Part shown: piece after piece, positions 46,340 through 58,169 of the stretch | Numbering within the stretch: the stretch's first letter is position 1 | Layout of the letters: each line of letters begins with the position of its first letter | Source of the DNA: Gonium pectorale | Lineage: Eukaryota > Chlorophyta > Chlorophyceae > Chlamydomonadales > Volvocaceae | Assembly: GCA_001584585.1 (NCBI GenBank) | Contig: LSYV01000051.1 | Location: 460,644 to 524,643, forward strand | Reading direction: 5' to 3' | Length of the DNA: 64,000 nt | The notes under the pieces: generated by a model | The model's input: only the letters and a program-made list of their open reading frames with translations | What the model was told of the DNA's origin: nothing | Databases searched by the model: none | Program-made: the position numbers and the translations under genes

Positions 46340-48650
46340 ATGGCCTCAGAAGCAGCATGTCCCCGTGGGTCACCGTGCCCGCCTGCGTGCCACCCGGTCG
46401 GTGGTTCGTGCCAACGCCGTGGCCGCAAAGGTCATGCAACTGGTGGGAGCGCCGCCATGCTTCCTGTCGCCATGCACAGCGCAGTGGCAGAAACATATAT
46501 TGTGCGTAACCCCGCGCAGGACACGGGGGCCAGGGCCGTGACGCCCCAGCTCCGCTCCAAGGGGCTGGTGCATTTCCTGGGGGGTGCGTTCGCTGGCGCA
46601 GCGCCGCAGGTGCGTTGGAGCGAACCGGTAGCGCGCAGACAGGAAAGGCTCGCGCAGGCTGCACATCTCGCCTGCGCTGGTTGTTCCCCTACAAGGCATG
46701 TTGGGCAGGATCCACGCTGCAAGATCCCCTGCATTCCTGTCATGGCTGCGCCTGCATCTTCAGGAACCTCCCTTCGCACCCGACGTACAGGTCGCCTATG
46801 GCCTCTTGCTGGACGTGGTGGCTGCCGCGGGCTACACCGCCATCGCCACCCCATACGCGGTCACCTTTCGACACGACGAGTGCGCCAGGGCGGTCCGCTC
46901 GCTGTTCTTGGCGTCCGTGGAGGAGCTGCGGAACCAGCCAAACGGCGAGGCGCTGGCGCCGGTCGGCGTGCCCACCTTCGGCGTCGGCCACAGCAACGGC
47001 GCGCTGCTGCACTTGCTGATTGGCAGCTACTTCCCAGGGGCCACGGACTCCAATATTTGCATTTCGTTCAACAACAAGTGGGTGGCTGTGGCGCAGACGA
47101 AGGCTTCTCTGTCTAGGCGCTTCACACCGCCGTTTTAAGCTGGCCATGCAACTTCCGAGATGACCTGCAAGCTGCGCGGTCTGTGCTTCGCTGCGTGGCC
47201 TGCGCGTCCCAGCGGCCGCCGGGTGACGGCCTTTCGCGCATCTGCCCCTTGCCACCCCTGCTGCTTCGCTCCCGCCCGCAGGCAGGTCAAAGACGCCATT
47301 CCGGTTCCGGGCCTGATGGAGAACCTGCCGGGGGCGGTGCAGGCGGCGCGCGCGGCCGCGCCCAACCTGCCCCTGCCCGACCTGTCCAGCCTGCCGCTGC
47401 CGATCCCGCTCCCCACCACGCTGCCCAGCGGGGGGCAGGTGCTCCAGGCGGTGGCCTCGCTGCTCCCGCGCGAGCTGGGGCTGGACCGGGCTGGGCAGCT
47501 GTCGGGCGCGGGGCTACTTCTCGACCAGATTCCCGCCGTGTTTGACGAGGTGAGTGCGTCACGGCACCGCCGGGCAGGCCCACACAAGGTTAGTGTAAGT
47601 TTTACTTCCGCTTCGGCGCCAGCTGCTGCCTGATACACGCAAAGCACGCGACCATAGTGTACGGGATGAGGGGGGTGTACGGAAAAGAGGGTGAGCGCAG
47701 ATTCTGCTGGCCGGCTGTCTTTGCGAGGCCGACGGAACGGCGCATGCACCCGTGCAGCCAAGATGGGCACGTGCGCCTGGGTTGCGCACAGGGATACATA
47801 CCCGCGTGTCCGCGTTCGCCGCGCTGGATCCTGGCAGCGGTGACGGCGCAAGGCCTGGCAAGGCGCGTGGCTTGAGTACATCCAGATGACGTGCCATGTC
47901 CCATACCAGTTCGGTGTGTCTGCCGCCCCCCCCCCCCCCACCACACAGGTGGGCGGCGGTGCCACCGACTTCTACCCGTCTCCCGCGGAGAGCCGCACGA
48001 TCATCTCGCAGGACTATGGCGTGTCCCCCACGCTCATCGTCCGCTTCTCAGACGACTCCATCGACGAGTCGCAGGAGATCGTGCGCCTCCTGCAGCCCAA
48101 GCTGGGCACCGGTAAGGGCCACGATACCGGCTGGGTGGGGAAGCTATTCGGAGGGGCTGACGCCGCACCAGGTGGGCGGGGATAAGAGGCTGAGCGCCGA
48201 GACTGGGGCTGCGCCATCGTGTGGGTTGCTGGGGCTGCGCCATCGTGTGGGCTGCTGGGGCTGCGCCATCGTGCCCCGGCGTCTCGGCAGGCTGAGAGGG
48301 GTTGAGGCACCTCATCTCAGGCTGTTGCTATGAGTCCAAGAGGACGCGATGCTTCCCGTTGGGCCTCAGGGAGTGAAGCGACTGTCCTGATGCATCCAGT
48401 GGCCGAAGGCGTGCGCCCAATTTCTCCGCCTCATCCCCGCTCCGCTCCTGCCGCACCCGCAGGCGTGACGCTGCTGACGCTGCCGGGCAGCCACGTCACG
48501 CCCTGCGGCGGCGATGTGCCCTGGCCGACGGGACCCATCTTTGGGCCGGCCGACACGCTGGTTCAGGCGCTCAAGGAGCAGCAGACGCAGGACATCCAGC
48601 GCCTGGGCAAGCAGCTGGTAGGCTGGCTGGACTATGTCTCGACACGGTGA
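46340..48650 (+). CDS. DUF1350 family protein, probably chloroplast-targeted
   Basis: Five exons join in phase to 391 residues: 46340-46609, 46791-47077, 47282-47549, 47949-48111, 48463-48650. After a Cys/Gly/Arg-rich N-terminus the family core begins with SKGLVHFLGGAFAGAAPQ, then VAYGLLLDVVAAAGYTAIAT, PTFGVGHSNGALLHLLIGSY, ISFNNK, a Pro/Leu-rich segment, VGGGATDFYPSPAESRTI, PTLIVRFSDDSIDESQEIV and finally LTLPGSHVTP. This is the pattern of the DUF1350 proteins of cyanobacteria and plastids, which have an alpha/beta-hydrolase-like fold with a GHSxG turn and no established reaction. Plastid location is inferred from the family and the N-terminal extension. The first 50 residues are uncertain, because the alternative frame from ATG 46311 looks more like a transit peptide but does not join the core. 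Candidate poly(A) signal: TGTAA at 49044. Confidence 0.9.
48203..48274. repeat. 26-bp tandem repeat in a DUF1350 gene intron
   Basis: A 26-bp unit beginning CTGGGGCTGCGCCATCGTGT is present at 48203-48228 and 48229-48254 and partly from 48255. It lies in the intron between exons 4 and 5 and does not affect coding. Confidence 0.85.
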
Positions 48651-49043
48651 CGGTGACGGGAAGGGACAGGAGGACACCTGAGCGGGCGTGCGGAGCGTGG
48701 TTTCGGCTGATGTTTCTTCGGCCCTCGCGGTGATCAGCCAGGGGTGGCGGTAATGCGAGGCTGGTGGTCCAGTTTGTCACAATCAAAGGTGGGGACTACG
48801 GATCGTCCGCATCGCGTAGAGCAAAGCCATGGCTACGGTTTTGCGGTTTCAGTTTCTGGCCGCTCGAAGCGACACACCTGACAGAGAAGTGTGTTCAATT
48901 GCATGGGCTGGATGTGAATGCTTTGCTGCCGCTCGTTTATCGGCTTTACCCCGGCGTTCCTGCCTTCCTCATGGGGCCTCGCAACCGTGGAATCCGCACA
49001 TGTCGCCTAATCACTTTGGGCAACAAGTTCCTGCACCTTGCTA

Positions 49044-49048
49044 TGTAA
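49044..49048 (+). promoter_or_regulatory. Candidate TGTAA poly(A) signal for the DUF1350 gene
   Basis: TGTAA on the plus strand, about 395 nt after the stop at 48650. Judged by position only. Confidence 0.35.
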
Positions 49049-50410
49049 GGAAGGCGGACAAGCTTACATGGCGAGGCATTGTTAGTATAAGGCAAACAAA
49101 TAAGAATGATATGCAGACGATCACCACTTATTCCATCGTCGGCCACCGATGTCAACCTGACGGCATAAGATACACTGCGGTACAGTTAGGCCTAATGACC
49201 TCGCACCCCCCTCCAGCCCCAGCTCCACCATTCCGTTCCTCTGCAACAAGCCTGGCCTTGACTGACAGGCCAGCAACTTGACCGTCCACCGGCCAGAGCA
49301 TGCATCGGGCAGAGTCACTGCACCAGGGGCGGCCGCGAAGGGCCACTGCGGGGCTGCAGCCGCACGGAAACAGCACATGCAATGGCAGGCGTGCCCGCGA
49401 AGCTAAAATCGGAACGCACCGAGGAGGTATGCCGCATTGCTAGTGACCGTGCACGAGAAAAGATTGCGAACAAAACCGCCGGAATGCAAACCTCGCCGAT
49501 GTCCGCTCGCTGCGGCCTGGCAAGGCCTGCCGCACCTAACCCCAACAAGGTAATCACTCACGGCAATCGGCCGAATGCAGGTTTCTCTTTTTTCAACTCT
49601 TGGTTACCAGCGGGGCGGACGCCAAGAGCCAGGTGTAAGCAGCCCAGTCAGCGGCGGACACAGCGGGATGCGCCCTCTGTGCAAAGGCCATCGGGGTATA
49701 GATCACCAAACCCGACGCATATGAGTTCGCTGCACCTTGGGCTCCTGGAACCATGCGCCCACAGGATCTGCCGACCACGAAGCGAAGGCAGCCTGCAGCG
49801 TCGGGATTTGCACGCGTCCCACAGCTGGGAGCCTGCATCCACAATCTACACATAAGGCCTTCCGCCGCCGCAGTCAGCCTGCGCCATCCCCATCATCCCC
49901 AACACTCTAATATGCGCTATGTTGCAAGCAACGCCACGGGCCTCGCAAAGGAGGCCACCCCGTTCCCAGGGCTCTATAATACGCGGGCAGATCTTGCCCG
50001 GGGGCGAAAGGCCTCAGCTGGAATGCACAGCAGTGTTCGTGAACAGTGCACTCGCAGCATCTGTGCTGCTGCGCCTCCACATCCCCCTGGCGAACGGCAT
50101 TCAAACCCGTCCGCATTCTTCCTAAAGCAAAGCAGCGAGGTCACAATCTGCTCGATGTTGATTAAAGAATAGGGCGGCGCGGGACCGGCCTGCCAACAAG
50201 GGAGGCATAGTGGCCGGCGCACAGATACGCACAACGCAGCCGCACCCGAAACCGAACGCAACACCCTGCATGACACATCGCAAGGGCTCTCCGCAAGAAT
50301 ACAGCTCGCCGCACAGCGCCCCGCCGCAAGGACGGGCCGCACGTCGCCCTGCGCCTTGTAGGGTCCCCGCCGGCCCCCAAAGGGTGGGACCAAGGCGGGA
50401 CTTCTAACGG

Positions 50411-50415
50411 TTACA
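50411..50415 (-). promoter_or_regulatory. Candidate TGTAA poly(A) signal for the kinase gene
   Basis: TGTAA on the minus strand, about 180 nt beyond the kinase stop at 50596. Judged by position only. Confidence 0.4.
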
Positions 50416-50595
50416 CGATCATGCGCGCAGTGACCTGCGCTGCTGAAGACAGGAGAGGCCGTCGGCCCCGCGCTTATATTAAGCTGTGATCTGCTTCATT
50501 AGCACGCATACGCGCAGAGCTGCCAGCAGGCAAGGTGACGTCCGGCAAGCCAGGTCCCGCACGAGCAGCACTGACTTCCAGGGCTCCTGCCGGGA

Positions 50596-53500
50596 TTAGT
50601 GCTGCGGCGGAAGGACAATGTTCGTGTTGGAGAAACGCGACGTGCTGTTGACGCTCATCCTCTGCGGGCAGCACGGCACAAAGCGGGAAGCAGAAAATGG
50701 TGCAGAGTCAGGAGCAGGTACATGACCACCGTACCCTGTCCGGCTCAGCACATGATGGCACTGGCCTGAAAGGTGGTCCAGCACGTGCTGTGCTTGGGTG
50801 GGAAAAGGAGCGGGTTCCTCCTCAGGTCGGACGTCTACAAACGGGACTTGCACAATCGGCTTGTCACGGACAGACATGCATCCGCAGTCTGTGAGATGGC
50901 GCCATTACAAGCCATAGGGGCAACGAATATCCACGTATGCAGCCACACGCTCAACAGAGCTCGCGGACTGCTTCAATGCGCCACAGGCTCGGACCGCAGT
51001 GCGAACCCAGCCGCGAGGCACGGCCCCTAGCGCAGCCCCAGCACGACGTGCGTTCGTTCCAGCCAGCCACCGCGCAAGCACCTACCCGGGACATCTTGAA
51101 CAACCACGGGTGCTTCAGCAGCTGCTGCGCCGTGGGCCGGTCGCCGGGGTTCTCCGCCAACGTGGCCATGATGAAGTCCTTTGCAGCGGCCGACACCGAG
51201 GCGGGGAAGCGCAGCGACTTCCGCGTGGCCTGCTCCGCCATAAACGCCGCCACGCCCTGCCGTGTGCCGCCTCCATCATCGCCCGCGCTGTTGGAGACAA
51301 ACGGCGGGAAGCCGACCAGCATCTCGTACGCCAACACCCCCACGCTCCAGATGCTGTTCGTCGTTGATGGTGGGGAAAGAAGCGGGCGTTCAGGGTTCGT
51401 CAGCATACGGGGCTTCACGAGGGCGGATCCGCATGGCGCAAGTCCCAGGGCAATGTACGGCCGTGCTGAACGGAGGTGCATGCACAACAGCATTGGCGCA
51501 CCCGCAGACGCATACTAAAACTGCTTGATTGCCGACTCTCGCGACTCCCCGCTGCCCCGTCCCACCCGCGCTGTCAGTGCTTTGGCCCGGCGGACGGACC
51601 AGCTGGGCTGCCGCACGGGAACTTACTCGATGGCCGTCGTGTAGGCGAGGCTGGTGTTGTCCTTGTTATCTTCCGGCGCGTGCTTGAGCGGGCAACGCTC
51701 CACCTCGGGGGCCTGGCGCAAGAGGAGTGAAGCAATATCAGCTGTATTTCAGCGCTCTTGTGATTCCTTCTAGGCCGCGCGAGCCCCTTTCGAGGAGCTC
51801 TGCAACCCGAAGGCACAGCAGTCCCCGTCGTCCTGCCAAAGCGGCGCTTGGACGCAACCCTGGTAATACTGCTACGCTTCAGACTTCGGGGTACGCGCCC
51901 ACATGATCAATCCAGCGCAAACGCTTACCATGTAGTCAGCTGTGGAGTCAGGAGGGGGAATCCGAACATGCAAGGAGGGGGGCAAGGTGCAAAAGGGGGC
52001 TTAGGGAGGATCCGAGCAAGCGAAGGAGATTGCTGGGTCGGCTGAGGGAGTACCTGCTACCTGGGTAACGAAGCCAGTGCGCCACCCACCTGTGCCCGTA
52101 CGCGTGACCGCCCTCTCCTGATTGACGTTGATGGACACACCAAAGTCTGAAAGGGAGGAAACAGTGCGATCTTATCCAGAAAGTCACATAGGTTCTTCAT
52201 ACGGCAGTCAGCATGCAAGTCAGCGACGCAGAGCGGAACATAGTTGCGTGGGCTGCGCGGCCGCTCTGCCCCGCCCTGTCCCCAATCGGCTCAAGCTGGG
52301 CGCACGACGAATCCAAGCTGCAAGCTAGCAGCCCACCTGCAATCTTCAGCACCCAGTCCTGCGTGAAAAGGATGTTCTCCTGCAGCAACAGCAGCCGCAG
52401 CGGCAGTCAGGGTACGGTGAGTGAGGCCGGTTGCCAGGACACCAGCTAACATGTTTCTGGAGGCGTATCCAGCTCAGAGCGCGGCAAGGCGTGCGGCCGC
52501 GCGGGCAAGCGACGGGCGCCCCGGCTCCATTCGTCGCAGCGCGGCAGCGGCGCGTGGACGCGACTCCCCATGTGCGCCGCGTACCGGTTTGATGTCTCGG
52601 TGCATGATGCCCCGTGCGTGCAGGTACGACAGCGCGTCCAGGAAGGGTGCCAGGATGAGCTCCGACGTCTGGATGTGGGGATCCAGGCGGCAGGCGTTTA
52701 TGAGCCTCAGAGCGCGGGCTTGGTTCCCAGCCCCACACGCCAAGAGTCGACATGTTGGAGCCCTCGAAACGGTTTAGCCGCCAAGTGTCCAGGCAGTCGC
52801 AAGCAGACGAGTAGACGAGCAGGGAACGCACCTGGGACTCTGCCAGGCGGCAGTTCATGCTGCGGTGGATGCCGAAAAGGTCACCCCGGGCCGCAAATTC
52901 CTCCACCAGGACGATGTGCTTCTGCAACGTTGCACAGGACACCAACGCAGTGGTACGTTTGTACAGGCGATTGATGGCGCCTACACTGCCTCCGTCGGCC
53001 AAAGTACACTGCCCTGCCGCACGCGGGCATTGCCCAAACCGCAATAGCTCCGTGCGCAGTCCCGCCCTTTCCCCGGCCTGCCTCGGAAGGTACGGTACTA
53101 AAGAAGGCCCCAGTCCCAGCAACGTCCCGCACCTCGTCCTGGAAAGCTGCGTACAGCATGATGACGTTGCGGTGCGCCAGCGGCACGTGCAGCTCGATCT
53201 CACGCCGTATCATGTGAACCTGCGGAGGCGGCCAATTCCATCGCAGCCCGAAGAGGCACCAGCAAGCTAGGGCTACGATAAATGACCGACCGCTATGGCA
53301 ACGGCTAGCTCAACTAGGGCCCGATTCGAAGCCTTACCACATTGATGGGCACCCGGTTCAGGAAGTACACCTGCATGTGTGCACGGCCAATCGCAGCGGG
53401 GCCGTGTTCGGGCTCAAGAGGAGCTCGGATGCAGTACACGGAGCGAGCCGTGCATCCCAAGGGACGAGGATAGATCGAGAAGCAGCGTGAATGGCCCCTG

Positions 53501-55464
53501 AAACTTTCGCTTGGCCCAACGTTTTGACAATTTATTCGACAATTTAGGTACCTTGAGCGCGACGGTCATCCCGGAGCGCTGGCAGACGGCCCGGTAGACC
53601 GCCGAGGTTGAGCCCTTGTACATGCGCTTTACCACCTGCACCAACCATACGTGGGCGTTGAACGCCAGCCGCTCAGGCACCGTAAGGCACGCCGCCGCTT
53701 CCATCGCGGAGCAGCCATGGACGAGCGCTCTCAGGGGTATACTTTGCAAAGGGACACCAAAAGATGTTGTACATTGATACTCTGACGAGGAACTTGTGGC
53801 TATAGTTCCATCGTCGTGGCTTGCACCGCCTCAACGGATGCACGCACACACATACGCACCTGGTAGTCGTCCAGCGACCACCGCCGGCGCCGCATGGCCT
53901 GCGGCACCGATGGGTTCATCCCGAGCAGCATCGCGCCCGGCCCCTCGTCCTCCTCTTCCTCCCCCTCGTCCAAGCCCTCCGCCTCCACTTCTGATACAGA
54001 CGCTACTCCGCGCTGACGCGCTAGGCCGGGCGAGGAGCCCTGCCACCGGTAAGGCAAGGACGTTGCTAAACGACACTACGCACAGCTGTTTTACGAAAGG
54101 AGGAGTCCCGCCTCTACGGATACGCACACACACAGGCTTTCTTACAAGAGACTGGTGGAGCTGCGCAAGGAGGGGGAGAGACCCGCGTCCAAGGCGCGGC
54201 AATGTTACCTGCTGTTCCGATTGGCGCGCCGTGGGCAGATGCGGCAGCGCCAGGCGGCCGCTGTGGCCGGGACCGTCCTCGGTGCTGTCGCCCCGCCCAA
54301 GCAGCTGGCTGCTGCTGTTGCCCGAGGCGTGCACGTGAGCATGCGCGTGCTGGTTGGTCGCAAGGTTGCTGAGGCTCTTCTGGAACGCGCCGTGACCCGC
54401 CGCGTGGGGGCTGGGGACTTTTGACGGCGCGGGCAGCTGCATCGAGACGCTGCTAGACAGATGCGAGTGGCCGTGGCCGTGCCCGTGCGGGTGGCCGTGG
54501 CTGGCGGGGCTCCCCAGGCGGCCCGACGCGGAGGCTGCCGTGGCGAAGGGCGAGCTGGTCACGCCGTGGCTCGACCCCTCGTTGGAGATGGGCGGGATGA
54601 GGTTCCTGCCACTTCCGCACTGCGGGAAGAGCCGCTGGTGGTGCTCGCCGCCGCTGATGTAGCTTCCCTCTCCCTCCGGGTGCGGCCCCAGGTTGGTGGA
54701 GGAGCCGTAATCCATGCGAGTTGACGGCATGGGGCTGTTGGGGATGGCCGGAGAGCCTGGGGCCACCGGCATCCGGACGGGCGACGTGATGAGCGCAGCC
54801 AGCGTGAGGTCACGACTGGAGCCGCCCGCGTGCGCCTTGAGTCCCGCGAGTGGCATTTTGACGCTGCGCTCCGCCTTCGTGACGGACGCATCTAGGTAGC
54901 CGCCGCCGTCCGAGGTTGCCGCGGGATCGTCGGCGGCGCCGTCGCGCTGACCCGCTCCTGTAGCGGCCCGCTCGGGCCCCTTGCTGGAGTGTTTGAACAT
55001 GTTCTTCAGCCCAGAGAACAGGCCGCCCTTCTTCTTGTTCGCGAGAAAGACGGGCGACACCAGAGCATGACTGGACAGGACAGGTGGGTGAGGAGGGACA
55101 GGTGGGGGCAGGCGGGTAGGGACAGTTGGGTCAACAGCAAGTACTTGAGAAGCGTAGGGAACGGTGAGAGTTTGACAGGCACGTACGTCACAATGTGCAG
55201 GCTCCGAGTTGACACTTCTTATTGATAAGGAACCCGGGTGTGAGCGGACACCTCGAGTCCGCACCTGTGAGCCCCATCAGCGTCCCACGCGAACGAGCCA
55301 GATGCCGACGTTGCCGGAGCCTCGCAAGCCCCATTATTCCCGACCGTTGAAGAGACGCTGTCACACACGGATCCATGCCTGTGCCGCGTCGAGGAGTCGT
55401 GTTGCAGAAGCGTCCTGCCTGACGACGAGACTGGGACTCCCGGAATCGGCCCACTAGCAGACAT
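50596..55464 (-). CDS. Aurora-like (CALK-type) serine/threonine protein kinase
   Basis: Fourteen exons join in phase to 737 residues: 55265-55464, 54146-55070, 53860-54039, 53552-53635, 53338-53370, 53133-53219, 52832-52921, 52585-52668, 52337-52379, 52090-52146, 51929-51939, 51627-51712, 51086-51353, 50596-50661. The first ~430 residues are low-complexity, Ser/Gly/Pro-rich, with His-rich patches. The kinase domain starts at DYQVVKRMYKGSTSAVYRAV, with the ATP lysine in TVALKV (near 463), catalytic loop HRDIKPEN (Asp near 558), DFG near 576, activation segment RTGTADYMAPE, IWSVGVLAYEMLVGFPPF and RPTAQQLLKHPWL. The glycine loop is degenerate. The GT-x-DY-x-PE segment and the inserted VERCPLKHAPEDNKDNTSLA match the chlorophyte Aurora-like/CALK kinases as I remember them. 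Chlamydomonas CALK responds to flagellar length and disassembly signals; that role is not shown here. The start is the first ATG of the open frame. Confidence 0.92.
51929..51939 (-). other. 11-nt microexon of the kinase gene
   Basis: The 11 bases CTGACTACATG are flanked by an acceptor (CCACAG) and a donor (GTAAGC). They complete a split codon and add Ala-Asp-Tyr-Met, giving GTADYM before APEVE in the next exon. Without it the reading frame breaks and the conserved DY of the activation segment is lost. Confidence 0.85.
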
Positions 55465-57075
55465 TTTTAAGCTTCGATAGTTGCAGTCTGTGTTTGTACC
55501 TCTGCGGGAGAGGAGCCGCAACGGGCGGGCGGGGCAGGAACGGGGTTCTGCAACAAGGGCTCGCACCTTTTGCCACCAAGGGGGCCAAGAAAGTGCAACT
55601 AAACACGGATTCGGGCCTATTCCCGTGCAGCATGGAATCTGTTACATACCCTGACAACTGAACCAGGATATTGCACAGGAGAAGGTGCGGTCCTGTGTCG
55701 ACGACCGCAGCTCGTTTAGCTGCGCTGGAGTTGAGTGCGCTGGCAGACGGCAACGTAGCGGGCGGTTCAACCGCTCGAAAGGTTGCCTATACCCACTTAG
55801 GGTTCGTAAGCAGCACGTTGATGCCAAAGTAATGTTGGCTGCGAGTTGAGATTGCTGCAATGAATGGCTTGCGTCGTTAGCCGCAGGTCGGGAGGTCACG
55901 AGGCTAAGCAGGCAGGGCCTGGCGCGACTCTACAGCATCACAAACGCGTTATTAGCCTATGCTCTCGCGGGTTGCCTTCATTGAGAATGAGCGATTTGCG
56001 GCGATTTGCGGCAAGCGGTAGTTCACAACCGCACAGGGACGGGCAGTACAGGCGTACTGTCACAGGCCCTACTAGGTCTCAGTGAGATTCTGCACAGTAT
56101 GCCCTAGTAGTTATGGAAGAATTTTGGGTAAGGCTGGGTACATTAAAATGTTCGCCTTGCCCCCTGCCTTGCCCCTGACAGCCGTGTTGTTGACAGCTCC
56201 TTAGACGACTGATCACGACGATCTAGAGCATGCTATCCGGGCAGGGCCGAATCCGTCTGATGGACAGTCACAACTGTGACCAGCAGCCAGTTGCCGGTAT
56301 AGACTCAGCAGCAGCAACGAAAACAAGGATTCCTTTCGTGCTGCACTACACTTTCATTCTCACAGACGATTACGGGCGGCCTCACATGTACATGCACATG
56401 CGGCGGGCTAGAGTTACGCTGCTCCCGAGTAGCTGCTCTAAGAACCACTTTCTACGTCGTATACAATATCTGTACATGCTTGGGCATTGTTGAGGCAGAA
56501 CGTGCGAAATCATAGCCGCTGTTGTTTGGGGCGTCTGATGGACATCCGGCCAAGGCCATACGCTGTCGTGACGTATCGTGTGACATGCATATGGCGGACG
56601 CTGGCGCGCACTCCATGAGGGTTGTTGGGGAACGGGTGTAGCAACTAGCGAGTGCAGTGTGCGTGCACAGGCGGCGCGCGCAGAGGCTGCAGCGCGGTTC
56701 CGCGTAGAGGCTACATGGCGATCATCGGTCGCACTTACACAAGCTCTGCACCGCAGCCCTAACGGTCCTAACAGTTCACGTGAAAAGGGAAACAGAAACA
56801 GGGAGGGCAACCTCTACTGTCGTACACACCCGGGGGTGCGGTACTTGCAGTAGGGCGCCGAGTATCTGTACAGGGCATTGCAGGCGACACATGTGCGTGT
56901 TCGCTAGAGCAAACGTGAAAAGAGGAACACGCACAGAAAGGGGTAGCACGAGCGACAGCTCGGCCTGTGACAGCAGAGCGCAATTAAATGGCCAGCGCCT
57001 ATCATACACAGATGTCGTATGACATCGTGCACTGCTGTCAAGACACACGGATGTCGCCACCACAACGTCGCCGTT

Positions 57076-58044
57076 GACAGGAGCATGTAGCTTATGTTGT
57101 CTTAGCTGTGTTGCTTGAGAGGCGTTGTAGCGGGAGGCATGCTTGCAAGCATATTGGCAGGTGCCGTATCACGTGGTACGGCAGATTCTTGTTGGAAGAG
57201 ATAGCCGGTGCGCGCTCCCAGCGTCGCTAGTCTGGAGCGCGCCAGAAGTGTTCCGTGTGTAAGTTCACGCTTGCAGTGCTAAGGGAGACGTCCCAAGGCT
57301 CAACACAGCTTCTCCAGACCACAACTCTAACCAGCCTTAGTGCTTTCGCCAGCCTGGTCCCCAGCGCTGCGCTAGGAGAGATCTGCTAGGCGCTCCGCGC
57401 CAGGCAAGGCACTCTCGTTTNNNNNNNNNNNNNNNNNNNNNNNNNNNNNNNNNNNNNNNNNNNNNNNNNNNNNNNNNNNNNNNNNNNNNNNNNNNNNNNN
57501 NNNNNNNNNNNNNNNNNNNNNNNNNNNNNNNNNNNNNNNNNNNNNNNNNNNNNNNNNNNNNNNNNNNNNNNNNNNNNNNNNNNNNNNNNNNNNNNNNNNN
57601 NNNNNNNNNNNNNNNNNNNNNNNNNNNNNNNNNNNNNNNNNNNNNNNNNNNNNNNNNNNNNNNNNNNNNNNNNNNNNNNNNNNNNNNNNNNNNNNNNNNN
57701 GACAGGAGCATGTAGCTTATGTTGTCTTAGCTGTGTTGCTTGAGAGGCGTTGTAGCGGGAGGCATGCTTGCAAGCATATTGGCAGGTGCCGTATCACGTG
57801 GTACGGCAGATTCTTGTTGGAAGAGATAGCCGGTGCGCGCTCCCAGCGTCGCTAGTCTGGAGCGCGCCAGAAGTGTTCCGTGTGTAAGTTCACGCTTGCA
57901 GTGCTAAGGGAGACGTCCCAAGGCTCAACACAGCTTCTCCAGACCACAACTCTAACCAGCCTTAGTGCTTTCGCCAGCCTGGTCCCCAGCGCTGCGCTAG
58001 GAGAGATCTGCTAGGCGCTCCGCGCAGGCAAGGCACTCTCGTTT
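57076..58044. repeat. Direct duplicate flanking a 280-bp N-gap (likely assembly artefact)
   Basis: The 345 bp at 57076-57420 recur at 57701-58044. The only difference I see is one base (CGCGCC against CGCGC near the end). Both copies start GACAGGAGCATGTAGCTTAT. The second copy continues into unique sequence, as expected if contig ends overlap but were not merged. Confidence 0.85.
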
Positions 58045-58125
58045 AGTTGCGTGCTGCCGGTCACACACTGCCGTGCCTGCACTGTGTTGTGACACTGCGC
58101 CCTTTCATGACATCGTTGACATAAT

Positions 58126-58169
58126 TGTCTGCGCCCTTTCTCGCCTCGCCGCCTGTAACCTTTCCACAG
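58126..58169 (-). repeat. Dispersed repeat, copy 2 (inverted relative to 40011)
   Basis: The reverse complement of this stretch matches 40011-40053 with one indel and one substitution. It lies about 80 nt past the duplicated gap flank. Confidence 0.75.

Larger units (their letters stand above)
48651..50595. other. Convergent intergenic region between DUF1350 and kinase genes
   Basis: This stretch lies between two facing stop codons (48648-48650 plus, 50596-50598 minus) and contains both 3' UTRs. It is AT-richer than the genes. No frame with domain character was found on either strand. Confidence 0.5.

Noticed and set aside
47926..47948. Poly-C run as a replication or recombination signal
   Set aside because: It is the polypyrimidine tract directly before the acceptor of DUF1350 exon 4.
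53831..54143. Continuation of the long kinase exon frame past 54146
   Set aside because: It runs through a GTAAGA donor. The acceptor before 54039 restores the frame into the DYQVVKRMYKG start of the kinase domain.
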